From NCBI GenBank assembly GCA_041656175.1, contig JBBAEA010000058.1, positions 1 through 20,067 of the forward strand: a DNA stretch of 20,067 nt. The letters run 5' to 3'. Source of the DNA: JBBAEA01 sp041656175 (lineage in GTDB: Bacteria; Myxococcota_A; Bradymonadia; UBA4248). Under the pieces are notes generated by a model that was not told where the DNA came from, did no database searches, and worked only from the letters and a program-made list of their open reading frames with translations. Made by a program: the position numbers and the translations under genes. Below are positions 1 to 7,415 of the stretch, piece by piece. Position 1 is the first letter of the stretch. Every line of letters begins with the position of its first letter.

Positions 1-84
1 GGGATGCAGGTGGGGAGAGAGGAGGGGATGGAGATGGGGATGCGGGTGGGGAGAGAGGAGGGGATGCAGGTGGGGAGAGAGGAG
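1..84 (+). repeat. In-frame 24-bp coding tandem repeat
   Basis: A 24-bp unit beginning GGGATGCAGGTGGGGAGAGA occurs at 1-24, 37-60 (one change, CAG to CGG) and 61-84, with a 12-bp partial unit at 25-36. It encodes G-M-Q/R-V-G-R-E-E. All unit lengths are multiples of three, so copy-number change would keep the reading frame. The array probably continues to the left of the window. Confidence 0.85.
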
Positions 85-189
85 GGAAGATTAGAGGAAC
101 GCAAGGTTATGCTCGAGCAGGCAGCAAAAATATTTGCCGAGATGGGTTTAAGTCAAGAGGAAATTGCGGAAAAGCTAGAGCGAATGTGA
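1..189 (+). CDS. Rpn-family nuclease/transposase-like protein, C-terminal tail (5' end outside window)
   Basis: The frame is open from base 1 and ends at TGA 187-189, so only about 62 C-terminal residues are visible. They consist of repeated VGREEGMQ-type charged segments followed by a helical end, AKIFAEMGLSQEEIAEKLERM. This 'GREEG repeat, then GLSxEEIA' tail is typical of the Rpn / PDDEXK-nuclease transposase-like family, whose members are linked to RecA-independent recombination and often have variable repeat tails. The nuclease domain lies upstream of the window, so the catalytic residues cannot be checked. An internal ATG at 4 is unlikely to be the true start because the repeat already runs to base 1. 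It could be another protein with a GREEG-type coiled tail, but the combination with EEIA near the C-terminus favours Rpn. Confidence 0.6.
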   Translation, partial: GMQVGREEGMEMGMRVGREEGMQVGREEGRLEERKVMLEQAAKIFAEMGLSQEEIAEKLERM

Positions 190-206
190 CGATTGATGTG
201 GTGAGA

Positions 207-347
207 GGGGGTAGCGCAAGATCGCCTGAGGTATTCGCATAGTGAAGCCATTTTTGCCTTGGATCGGCGAGTAGCCGATACAAGGCAAAAGTGAGCGACA
301 CTTAGCGAATAACGAAGGAAGCTTGCGCGTAGGGGGACACTTCCCCC
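207..347 (+). repeat. Structured intergenic hairpin repeat, copy 1 (forward)
   Basis: 141-bp element. The left end is GGGGG-TAGCGCAAG-ATCGCC (207-226). The right end is GGAAG-CTTGCGCGTA-GGGGG (about 317-336), followed by ACACTT and CCCCC (to 347). Nested helices: closing TAGCGCAAG/CTTGCGCGTA; outer variable 231-244 with 299-313 (GTATTCGC/GCGAATAAC and GTG/CAC); inner 252-261 with 281-290 (TTTTGCCTTG/CAAGGCAAAA, perfect); apical 263-268 with 274-279 (ATCGGC/GCCGAT, loop GAGTA). It lies between the converging Rpn-like and lipoprotein genes. Four further copies occur in this window. Confidence 0.85.
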
Positions 348-409
348 ACAAAAAAAATCACGTAAATATCGAGATAATCAGAGTTTGCTTAGGCAAAGTG
401 AATAAGAGT

Positions 410-2127
410 TCATGGCACTGAACTTGCGCACCGCAGCCCAATGACGCTGCTACGGTGATCGGGGCGTTCGTTGGCGCGATACGCGACACGCAAGCGGCTG
501 CCGTAGGTGCCCCAGCCACCACCGCGTATATCACGATCCTGACCACTTGCAGGTTCCGTGGGGTTGGTCACAGCAGCCGATGTATACGATCGATACCACC
601 AATCACTTGTCCACTCCCAAAGGTTCCCTGTCATATCGTATAGCCCGTCGGGTGACTTCCCCGACGGGAACTGATCCACTGGCGAAGTGGAGTCAAAACC
701 ATCATTGCAATTCGAATCATAGCAATTTGCCCTAGCAGTTGTTGGCGTCCACTCCACCTCCGTACAAACGTCATTCCACGATGCTGGGCATTCATTACCC
801 CACGGAAAGCGTCGATGCGTCGTTCCCTTAGCAGCTCGCTCCCACTCTGCCTCGGTCGGTAGGCGCCCCCCTGCCCACTCACAATAAGCTTTTGCTTGCT
901 CCCAATCCACGCAATTAATCGGGTGCTTTTCTTTTCCTGCTACATCATAGGTGCACTCGCCCCTGTGTCTGCAGCAGTGCAGCTCCCTGCTTCTACACAG
1001 AGCTTATACGAAGCCGCTGTAACCAAATAACGATCCATCATATAGGCGTTTAAAGTTACTTCGTGACTCGGTTGCTCATTAGTATTACCCCAACTGTCGC
1101 TATCGGGGCGCCCCATGATAAAGGTCGTTGTTCTTCCCGATGCAGGAATTCTAACGCGATCGGGCTTCGAACAATCCTGCCCCAGCCATGTTATGGGGCA
1201 AGAACATGTATTAGGCGCTGTACATGTACCACCGTTTTTGCAACTAGGGCTACAGACGGGCGTTGCACATGTATCGCCGCTCCAACCCGCAGTGCATGTA
1301 CAAGTATTGGGAGCGCTGCACGTACCGCCATTTTGGCAAGCTTCGGCGCAAAACGGCTTACATTCTGCATCAATGCATTGATAGCCATCATCGCACTTAT
1401 TGTCTTGACCAATTAAAGAACAAGCACCGCAGTGCAGGGGATCATTATTAGGATTAATACAAGCTTCGCCGCAAGGCACATAGCCCTCAGCACATTCAGT
1501 TGCACACTCACCGTTACTACAACGTAAGCCCGACATACACTTTACGCCCCTACCCTCGGCTGCGCAACCGCCACAGTTTTCATTATCGCTTTGCGGGTTA
1601 ACGCAAACCCCACCGCAGCTAATTTGTGGCGAGGGGCATATTAACTGGCAGTAGCCATTTTTACACGATACACCCTCAGCACAACGACTACCCGTACCGT
1701 CGTAAAAACAGCCACCGCAGTTATTCGTATCTGTGCTAACATCAATACAAGTGGCAGCATTATTAGCATCCAAACATGCGCTTTGGTGTTCCTCACAGCG
1801 TTCCTTGCAAGCAAACTCAATAATTCCTTCGCCCAAGCCAACGGGGCGGCACACTCTTTCATTAGTACAACGCCCCTTCTTGACCCCATAATCAAGCTCA
1901 CTGCCCATCTCGCATTTGCCCGCTTCTCGCATTTCATCAAAACTGCACTCATCCATGTCATCGGGGCAACAACGCGCATCACGCGGTGGGCACACACCTT
2001 CTTGATCTGGTGTAAAATTGAGAGCTTCACCTGTCTCGCAAGATAAAATAAGGAACAATGCCATGAACAAGAAACAAAATACACTTATCGTTGGTTTTCT
2101 TTGCACAAAATAAATCCGCTTAAGCAT
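410..2127 (-). pseudogene. Cys-rich/EGF-like lipoprotein with FGE-sulfatase (SUMF1) domain, frameshifted
   Basis: Two minus-strand frames join into one protein of about 572 residues if one base is restored at the GGGG run (plus-strand 960-963). Frame 1 ends a few codons past the run (GECTYDV is expected, SAPMM-stop is found). The next frame continues in register through CVDWEQAKAYCEWAGGRLPT. I start at 2127 because GGAGGG sits 8 nt upstream and the N-terminus is then a lipoprotein signal ending LFLILSC (Cys30). A longer frame starts at 2190. Order of domains: signal; Cys-rich 'C-GG-CVN-D-NCGGC' repeats; two EGF-like modules (CQNGGTC, CKNGGTC); then a formylglycine-generating-enzyme fold ending GLRCASS. 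The paired catalytic cysteines of true FGE (C-x4-C-Y-R-Y-R) are not seen, so a surface binding or structural role is more likely than sulfatase activation. The break may be a real mutation or a homopolymer sequencing error. Confidence 0.82.
960..963 (-). other. Frameshift site (G4 homopolymer)
   Basis: On the minus strand ACAGGGGCGAG reads T-G-A-S in the upstream frame. A fifth G would read T-G-G-E-C-T-Y-D and continue without interruption into the FGE-sulfatase domain. This is the single point where the two halves of the lipoprotein gene fall out of register. Confidence 0.75.
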
Positions 2128-2669
2128 CTTAGCAGCCCTCCGCCAAAACAACGCCCAAGCTGTTTTAACATTACAACGCAAGCTGTGCAAATGCTTCTGT
2201 GTCGTTGCCCAGCTCGCCTTGCTTACGCGGGGTCGAGCTAAGTTCGACTCATAGCAAAAGCTGCATTTCTATTGCGTAAAAGCAGGGCTTATGGAGGCTC
2301 TGCTCTATTGGAAAGCTCTGCACAATGCACAAACAGTAGAGAAAGCTTACAAAGCTGCCCCTTGATTAAAACAAAACAACGAAAATCAGGCGGGTTTTCA
2401 AAATAAAGTCAATAAAATCAATAATCTACATACAAAAGCGGGTTCTAAGGGCGAGACGGGGTTTGGGGCGGTAGCCCCAATGAATCAGTGTTTCCAAAAG
2501 GGCTTCACCCCGAGCAAAGCTCTCGCTAAACTTTTTATAAAAAAGCGCGCAAACTTAGACGATCGGCTAAGTTGGGGCTTGCTTGCATTATCGGGGATCA
2601 TTCGTTAAAGAATTTAGCAAAGCTGCGGGAATTCCGACAGCTAAGAGTTCTATCCTAGTAAGCGAGCCA
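2128..2669. other. Intergenic region between divergent lipoprotein and phosphoesterase genes
   Basis: About 540 bp with no convincing gene. The lipoprotein ribosome site lies just right of 2127. The right half holds a short dispersed repeat (2381-2405), a perfect 7-bp hairpin TTGGGGC-GGTA-GCCCCAA (2463-2480), and ATGAATCAGTGTTTCC right after it. A TTG at 2583 is in frame with the phosphoesterase but has no ribosome site. No tRNA or clear promoter was found. Confidence 0.6.
2381..2496 (+). repeat. Short dispersed repeat, copy A
   Basis: 2381-2405 (begins GAAAATCAGGCGGGTTTTCA) matches 6918-6942 with two differences in 25 bp. About 75 bp later ATGAATCAGTGTTTCC recurs in the second locus as ATGCATCGGTGTTTCC (6957-6972), just before a G-run hairpin in both places. 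The two blocks keep their order but not their spacing, so this looks like a degraded or modular repeat. Confidence 0.6.
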
Positions 2670-3872
2670 ATGTTTCTTATCTCTTTTGCTTTTTTTTGTT
2701 TCGTATTTTTCTTCGTGATGTACGTGCGCTTGCTACGTCCACTGCGCCTACGTCCGCTCTACAGCGCGCTCGTAAGTGTCGCACTGTTCTTTGTGAGTTT
2801 TGCCCCATTTGTTGCGATGTATTCCTTGCGTTGGATAGAGCGCGGGCGAGCTTTCGATCTCTTTGTCGAAATCTGCTTCGTAGTCATGGTCTTTACCGTC
2901 TATCTTTTTTTATATATCCTTACACGAGATATAGCATACTATTTATGGCGTATATTACGCGGCTTTAAGCGTTTATTTATCAACAATAAATCACCAAAGG
3001 AATCCCCGCAGGCAGAATCCGCCGTGACAAGAAGGGAGTTTTTGTTCAACGTTTCAAGCCTAACCATGCTTGGGGCTGCGGCCATCACTACCCCGGTCTC
3101 TTTTTATCATGCAAAGCACAACTGGGTGTTGCGGCGCGAAACGCTATTCATCCCAACGCTGCCTAAGCATCTCGATGGGTTTAAGATAGCACATCTCTCA
3201 GACATACACGCGAGTAGCACCATCACACGAAAATACGTCGATGCAATAGTCCAAGACTGTAATAAGCTAAATCCAGATATGGTTGCTCTCACCGGCGACC
3301 TCGCCGATGGCTTTCCCGAAGTCATTGGCCCAGAGCTCGAACCCCTAACTAAACTTAAGTCAAAGTACGGCGCTTACTATTGTTGCGGAAACCACGAAAA
3401 TATGTGGGACGGCGAGGGTTGGCGAAAAGTTGTGGAGTCATACGGAGTACATGTATTTCGTAATGAACACGTTATTTTACAAAACGTAGCGGGAGGTGCG
3501 TTAGCCATCGCTGGCGTTATCGATCACCGCGGTGATAGGAAGTACAAAATAAAGTCTTCCCCCGAACAAGCTCTAAAATCCGTCCCCAAAGACATCTACA
3601 CAATTATGCTCGTACACCAGCCAAAATCCGTGAATCCCTCTATAGAAAACGGCGCCGACCTCGTTTTAGTAGGACACACCCATGGCGGTCAAGTCTTCCC
3701 CCTTACTTTACTAATGCCCTATATACACGAGTACAACCACGGGGTGTATAAACGCGATCAAAGCTATATCAACGTTTCATGTGGTACGGGCTATTGGGGG
3801 CCACCTATGCGGCTGGGCATGTCTGCAGAGATCGTCGAAATAACGCTAAGACGCGCCTCAGAGCATGCTTAG
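2670..3872 (+). CDS. Membrane-anchored calcineurin-like metallophosphoesterase (YkuE/YaeI type)
   Basis: 400 residues from ATG 2670. An in-frame TTG at 2583 would add 29 residues but lacks a ribosome site and would precede an N-terminus that already looks like a membrane segment. Residues 1-95 contain about three hydrophobic segments (FLISFAFFCFVFFFVMYV; LVSVALFFVSFAPFVAM; ICFVVMVFTVYLFLYIL). A twin-arginine-like TRREFL at 120-125 is followed by a further hydrophobic stretch. The catalytic domain starts near 168 and has all family metal-binding motifs: D-I-H (178-180), GDLAD (209-213), GNHE (240-243), H316 and GHTHGG (335-340). Relatives act on phosphodiesters such as UDP-sugar or lipid headgroups outside or at the membrane; the substrate here is unknown. 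It converges with rsmB, leaving a 5-bp gap. Confidence 0.9.
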   Translation: MFLISFAFFCFVFFFVMYVRLLRPLRLRPLYSALVSVALFFVSFAPFVAMYSLRWIERGRAFDLFVEICFVVMVFTVYLFLYILTRDIAYYLWRILRGFKRLFINNKSPKESPQAESAVTRREFLFNVSSLTMLGAAAITTPVSFYHAKHNWVLRRETLFIPTLPKHLDGFKIAHLSDIHASSTITRKYVDAIVQDCNKLNPDMVALTGDLADGFPEVIGPELEPLTKLKSKYGAYYCCGNHENMWDGEGWRKVVESYGVHVFRNEHVILQNVAGGALAIAGVIDHRGDRKYKIKSSPEQALKSVPKDIYTIMLVHQPKSVNPSIENGADLVLVGHTHGGQVFPLTLLMPYIHEYNHGVYKRDQSYINVSCGTGYWGPPMRLGMSAEIVEITLRRASEHA

Positions 3873-3877
3873 GGATG

Positions 3878-5224
3878 CTACGATTCACGCTGCAATCTTG
3901 CTATAAAGAAACCGTCGCAGTGATACTCATGTGGAAGGATTTGCAGCATTGGCGCGCCTTTGGCAATAGCAATAACAGGAGGAAGAGGAGAGAGTTTAAA
4001 GTTTGGCTGCTCTTGTAAAAAGCTCTCGATCTGCGATGTCGTCTCTTCTTTCGTAAGCGTGCAGACCGCGTAAATTAAGATCCCGCCAACACGTAAGTGT
4101 TTCGAGACTTGCTTTAACAAAGTTTTTTGTAGCTCCGCTAAACTATGAATATCATCAAGTGTTTTACTCCACTTCCCCTCGGGGTGGCGACGAAGGACGC
4201 CTAAGCCAGAGCAAGGAGCATCAAGCACTATCCCCGAGAACGGCGCATGCGATATAGAACCTCCCGCCGTCAAGTCCATCGCCCGCGTATAGAGCGCTTG
4301 CGCTGGAAAGGCGCGTTTTTGTTCATGGCGAAGCCGCTCTAGCTTATTCTCAAATAAATCCGTACACACAAGCTGCATCTGCAGCGACTGGCTCTGGGCA
4401 ATATCCATCAAGTGCATCGCCTTGCCCCCTTGGCCCGCGCACGCGTCCCAAACGCTGAGACGCCCATCCTCTGCGCGCACAAGCGCGTTAAAATCCCCCA
4501 ACGCCAAAGATACGAGTTGAGCCCCCTCATCCTGTACAGCGCACAAATTCTGTGAAAGCGCATCTTTGAGCTTCTGCTCAAAGCGCTGCACCAAAAGCCC
4601 CGCGGGCACAAGAGAGGAACGCTCCGCTTCTAGTTCTTTCGCAAGCGCGTCTATGCTAACTTTTGCCAAATTTACACGCATGCTGTTTTTGGGAGTTTCG
4701 TTATAACTTTGTGCAATCTTTTGCGCCAAACTCGCCCCAAACTGATCCCAGAGCAGTTTGGCCAAATCATCCGATAGACTCTCGCGAACGGCGAAATCCT
4801 TGAGCGCATCCCCCAACGAGGGAAGCTCCCCCTTGGCTATGGGCAAAATTTTTCGCAATAAAGCGTTACAAAAACCTGCCGCCTTCATCCCCCGCTTAAA
4901 CTTTATGACGTCAACACTCGTTTTTATGACGGCATGCGCGGGTACGCGGTCTAAAAAACGCAATTGATATAGCGCAGCCCTAAGCGTTGCGCGCATAAAG
5001 GGATCGGTGTTTTGGGCAAAATCCGCATGCACTTGCTCCCAGAGCGCATCGATCAAGCGAATATTCGAGATAGTGCCATAAACTACACGCGTCACCAAAC
5101 GCCTATCAGCAGGACTAAGGGCAGCGGATTTAAGCGCCGAGTCCAACGCAATGTTTGAGTACGCTCCTTCTTCAACACGTTGGAGCACTGCTGAAACAAT
5201 GGAACGGGGATTTTTTTTCTTCAC
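3878..5224 (-). CDS. rsmB: 16S rRNA (cytosine(967)-C(5))-methyltransferase RsmB
   Basis: 448 residues, the usual length for RsmB. Residues 1-135 form the NusB-like RNA-binding domain (VLQRVEEGAYSNIALD, then VVYGTI and LRAALYQL). The C-terminal half is an AdoMet-dependent RNA m5C methyltransferase: DACAGQGGK at about 260-268 binds the cofactor. PCSG with Cys338 and the second catalytic cysteine motif YAVCT (Cys388) are the two-cysteine chemistry of this family. HCDGFFIARL closes the fold. It methylates C967 of 16S rRNA. The start ATG at 5222-5224 opens MKKKNPRSIVSAVLQRV, matching family N-termini. It stands apart from prfA by about 210 bp, so it may have its own promoter; no good -35/-10 pair is evident there. 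Confidence 0.95.
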   Translation of the reverse strand: MKKKNPRSIVSAVLQRVEEGAYSNIALDSALKSAALSPADRRLVTRVVYGTISNIRLIDALWEQVHADFAQNTDPFMRATLRAALYQLRFLDRVPAHAVIKTSVDVIKFKRGMKAAGFCNALLRKILPIAKGELPSLGDALKDFAVRESLSDDLAKLLWDQFGASLAQKIAQSYNETPKNSMRVNLAKVSIDALAKELEAERSSLVPAGLLVQRFEQKLKDALSQNLCAVQDEGAQLVSLALGDFNALVRAEDGRLSVWDACAGQGGKAMHLMDIAQSQSLQMQLVCTDLFENKLERLRHEQKRAFPAQALYTRAMDLTAGGSISHAPFSGIVLDAPCSGLGVLRRHPEGKWSKTLDDIHSLAELQKTLLKQVSKHLRVGGILIYAVCTLTKEETTSQIESFLQEQPNFKLSPLPPVIAIAKGAPMLQILPHEYHCDGFFIARLQRES

Positions 5225-5389
5225 AGCGACCCCACTTAGTTAGTGTTCCTTAGCGTCAAACACAAAACCGTATAGTTAAACAAGGAATACAAAATTAAAA
5301 ACTGAATTCCTAAAGTTTAACTGAAGGTTAGAAATTTTACACAGTTTTTCTTGCAAAAACAAAATGATACTTCACAAATCGCTTTAAAC

Positions 5390-5432
5390 CAGTACTCAAT
5401 ACGGCGAACAAAACGATTATTGAGCAATACTG
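5390..5432 (-). terminator. Candidate hairpin just downstream of prfA
   Basis: CAGTA-CTCAATA (5390-5401) pairs with TATTGAG (5418-5424) and TACTG (5428-5432), with a CAA bulge, giving a 12-bp interrupted stem within 5 nt of the prfA stop. There is no clear U-tract on the minus strand, so it may be a 3'-end-protecting hairpin rather than an intrinsic terminator. Confidence 0.35.
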
Positions 5433-5436
5433 AATA

Positions 5437-6519
5437 TTACGCGTGGCTCAAACCGCTTTCTTGCATTTTTTCGAGTTGTTCCGCCGCCGTTAGCGCGTGA
5501 ATAAGCTCCTCAAGATCCCCTGTTTCCAGCACGGTATCGAGATTATGCAGCGTCAATCCAATGCGGTGATCGGTAATACGGTTTTGTGGGAAATTATAGG
5601 TACGAATTCTCTCTGAGCGATCGCCAGATCCCACCATACTTTTGCGGATCCCAGCGATTTCTGCCGTCTGCTTCTCGCGTTGCTCGGCCAGTAGCCTACT
5701 TTGCAAAACCTTCATCGCTTTTGCGCGGTTTTTGTGCTGTGAGCGCTCATCTTGGCTAGTCACAACCAAACCCGTAGGAATATGCGTAATGCGAATCGCA
5801 GAATCAGTCTTATTCACGTGCTGGCCCCCAGCTCCACTCGCACGGTAAGTGTCTACGCGCAAATCCTCATCATTGATCTTAATGTCCACATCTTCGGCTT
5901 CGGGCAAAATGGCAACCGTACAAGCCGACGTATGAATCCGCCCCTGCGACTCCGTCACAGGCACGCGCTGCACCCTGTGTGTACCCGCCTCAAACTTAAG
6001 CTGCCCATACACATCCTTACCATTAATCATCGCGACCACTTCCTTGTAGCCACCCACCGTCCCCTCCGAGCTCGAAATTAATTCGACCTTCCATCGCATC
6101 TTATGGCAATAGCGCAAGTAACAATTAAACAGCGTGCCCGCAAACAAGCTCGCCTCATCCCCACCAGTTCCCGCGCGCACTTCCAAAATCGCGTTTCGCG
6201 CATCAAGCGGGTCTTTGGGGAGGAGCAAAATCTGAAGTTCCGACTCTAACTTGGGCAAAAGCTCTTCAAGTTCCGCAATCTCGTCTTTCACAAGCTCGCG
6301 CATCTCCGCGTCTTTCTCTTGAGCCAAAATCTCTCGCGCAGCAAGCAATTCAGCGCGTTTCGCGCAGAAACTCTTATAAGCCATCACAACAGGCTCAAGC
6401 TCCGCACGCTCCTTGGCCACTGCATTATACACCTCAGGCTTCGCCAGCGTGTCGGGGTCGGCCATGCGGTCGCTTAGGTCCCCATACAGTCGAACGAGAT
6501 CGTCAAACTTCTCCAACAT
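5437..6519 (-). CDS. prfA: Peptide chain release factor 1
   Basis: 360 residues, standard RF1 length. RF1 recognises UAA and UAG stop codons and triggers peptidyl-tRNA hydrolysis in the ribosomal A site. The discriminating anticodon tripeptide is PVT at 187-189 (RVPVTESQGRIHTS), which marks RF1 rather than RF2 (SPF). The universally conserved GGQ loop is at 231-233 (ASGAGGQHVNKTDS). The N-terminal domain is a charged helical region. The start MLEKFDDLVRLYGDL matches the family. It lies 6 bp downstream of rpmE on the same strand, so the two are almost certainly co-transcribed. The prmC/hemK gene that often follows prfA, and whose product methylates the GGQ glutamine, is not next to it here. 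Confidence 0.97.
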   Translation of the reverse strand: MLEKFDDLVRLYGDLSDRMADPDTLAKPEVYNAVAKERAELEPVVMAYKSFCAKRAELLAAREILAQEKDAEMRELVKDEIAELEELLPKLESELQILLLPKDPLDARNAILEVRAGTGGDEASLFAGTLFNCYLRYCHKMRWKVELISSSEGTVGGYKEVVAMINGKDVYGQLKFEAGTHRVQRVPVTESQGRIHTSACTVAILPEAEDVDIKINDEDLRVDTYRASGAGGQHVNKTDSAIRITHIPTGLVVTSQDERSQHKNRAKAMKVLQSRLLAEQREKQTAEIAGIRKSMVGSGDRSERIRTYNFPQNRITDHRIGLTLHNLDTVLETGDLEELIHALTAAEQLEKMQESGLSHA

Positions 6520-6525
6520 CGTCGA

Positions 6526-6732
6526 TTACTTACTGACTCGGTTATATTTCTTGTTAAAACGCTCAACGCGCCCCGCCGTGTCAATCATCTTTTGTTTGCC
6601 CGTAAAGAGAGGATGGCACTGCGAGCAAATCTCAACGCTGTGGTCCCCAATCGTAGACTTCGTCTCAATTACGCTGCCACAAGCACAGCTGATTTTACAC
6701 GCTTTATACTCGGGATGAATACCTTTTTTCAT
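6526..6732 (-). CDS. rpmE: 50S ribosomal protein L31
   Basis: 68 residues starting MKKGIHPEYK, the usual L31 N-terminus. An ATG two codons upstream (6738) is possible, but the AGGA ribosome site (minus strand AGGATTA) lies only 3 nt from it and about 9 nt from the chosen ATG. Four cysteines (C16, C18, C36, C39; C-A-C and C-S-Q-C) make this the zinc-binding C+ form of L31, not the zinc-independent paralogue used under zinc starvation. It is the first gene of an rpmE-prfA unit, with a sigma70-like promoter about 70 bp upstream. Confidence 0.96.
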   Translation of the reverse strand: MKKGIHPEYKACKISCACGSVIETKSTIGDHSVEICSQCHPLFTGKQKMIDTAGRVERFNKKYNRVSK

Positions 6733-6801
6733 GTCCATTAATCCTATTTTTAAATAAAATCACTTCGCGCGCCCAAATGCAGGACAAAGCGCAGCCGCAA
6801 T

Positions 6802-6830
6802 CCTATATACAAAAGCTACGCGCCGGTCAA
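6802..6830 (-). promoter_or_regulatory. Predicted sigma70-type promoter of rpmE-prfA
   Basis: On the minus strand TTGACC (plus 6825-6830) is followed after exactly 17 bp by TATAGG (plus 6802-6807). This is a 5/6 match to the -35 consensus with a 4/6 match at -10. It lies about 70 bp upstream of the L31 start and outside the neighbouring repeat. An overlapping -10, TATATA, would give a 15-bp spacer. Confidence 0.5.
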
Positions 6831-6917
6831 GTAAATTCCATGAACTTCTGCTCCAGCTTCGCCACACACCCTCTCTTTGGTTGCACCGCTCAATGCAAAA
6901 ACTATTTTACAAGCAAA

Positions 6918-6972
6918 GAAAATCAGGCGAGTGTTCAAAATATAACTACGGCTTAATGCATCGGTGTTTCCT
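6918..6972 (+). repeat. Short dispersed repeat, copy B
   Basis: 6918-6942 matches 2381-2405 with two differences, and 6957-6972 (ATGCATCGGTGTTTCC) matches ATGAATCAGTGTTTCC near 2479-2496. It abuts the terminal G-run of structured repeat copy 2, which starts at 6979. Confidence 0.6.
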
Positions 6973-6978
6973 TTTGCT

Positions 6979-7127
6979 GGGGGGCTCTTCGCCCCCCTAC
7001 GCGCGGGCTTCCTCGCCAATAGCGACAGCAAACGCGAAAAAAACAGCCTCGTTTTGGCTCATTCGCCAAACCAAGGCTGTTTTTGCGTTTGCAGCACTCT
7101 TGGCTCGGCGATCCCGCGCTACCCCCC
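6979..7127 (-). repeat. Structured intergenic hairpin repeat, copy 2 (reverse)
   Basis: 149-bp element in reverse orientation. On the plus strand the terminal hairpin GGGGGG-CTCTTCG-CCCCCC (6979-6997) comes first, then TACGCGCGGGCTTCCTC, and the element ends ATCCCGCGCTACCCCCC. Helices: closing CCCGCGC/GCGCGGG type; GCCAA 7015-7019 with TTGGC 7100-7104; GCAAACGC 7028-7035 with GCGTTTGC 7085-7092; AAAAACAGCCT 7039-7049 with AGGCTGTTTTT 7074-7084; apical TTTGGC 7053-7058 with GCCAAA 7065-7070. The inner helix is unrelated in sequence to other copies yet perfectly paired. Confidence 0.85.
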
Positions 7128-7218
7128 TATTTTGTTTACTAGCTTTCGCTCGAAAATTTTTTGTGCTACACAGCCTTGGGGGCTGGAGGAAATCAAAGTA
7201 CTTTGGCCAAGGAACGGA

Positions 7219-7364
7219 GGGGGGAGCGCAAGATCAGCTGAAAAAATCGACAATGAGCGTATTTAATGCTTTGGTTTGGCGAATAGCCAAAACGAAGCAT
7301 TAAATTTCACGCGAATTGTTGTATTTTTGAAGCAAGCTTGCGCGGGGGGGGATACTTCCCCCCC
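7219..7364 (+). repeat. Structured intergenic hairpin repeat, copy 3 (forward)
   Basis: 146-bp element in forward orientation, 91 bp from copy 2 and inverted relative to it. Left end GGGGGG-AGCGCAAG-ATCAGC; right end AAGCAAG-CTTGCGC, then G8-ATACTT-C7. Helices: outer AAAAAATCGACAAT (about 7241-7254) with ATTGTTGTATTTTT (imperfect); inner TTTAATGCTT 7262-7271 with AAGCATTAAA 7295-7304; apical TTTGGC 7275-7280 with GCCAAA 7286-7291. Its G-run hairpin ends 51 bp before the alaS start and it is read in the alaS direction. Confidence 0.85.
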
Positions 7365-7415
7365 GCCAAAAAAACAAAAACGAGCTATTTTCTCATTTTC
7401 TTGGAAAAATATTCT

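Noticed and set aside
107..301. Minus-strand reading frame overlapping the Rpn tail and repeat copy 1
   Set aside because: It is a translation of the repeat; similar short peptides (PPYARASS, RRSRATPL types) appear wherever the element occurs and have no independent gene features.
207..347. Copy 1 right-end hairpin as a rho-independent terminator
   Set aside because: The G5/C5 hairpin is followed by A's, not T's, in the forward direction, and in the reverse direction the T's precede the hairpin.
2191..2330. tRNA-like GTTCGACTC segment near 2240
   Set aside because: No acceptor stem or cloverleaf could be drawn around it.
6881..7303. Plus-strand 140-residue frame in the rpmE/alaS gap
   Set aside because: It spans two copies of the structured repeat and has no ribosome site; the peptide is the repeat read through.
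7338..7415. Extended N-terminus of AlaRS
   Set aside because: It translates the G8 run of copy 3; the family start is MNSKDLRKKFL at 7416.
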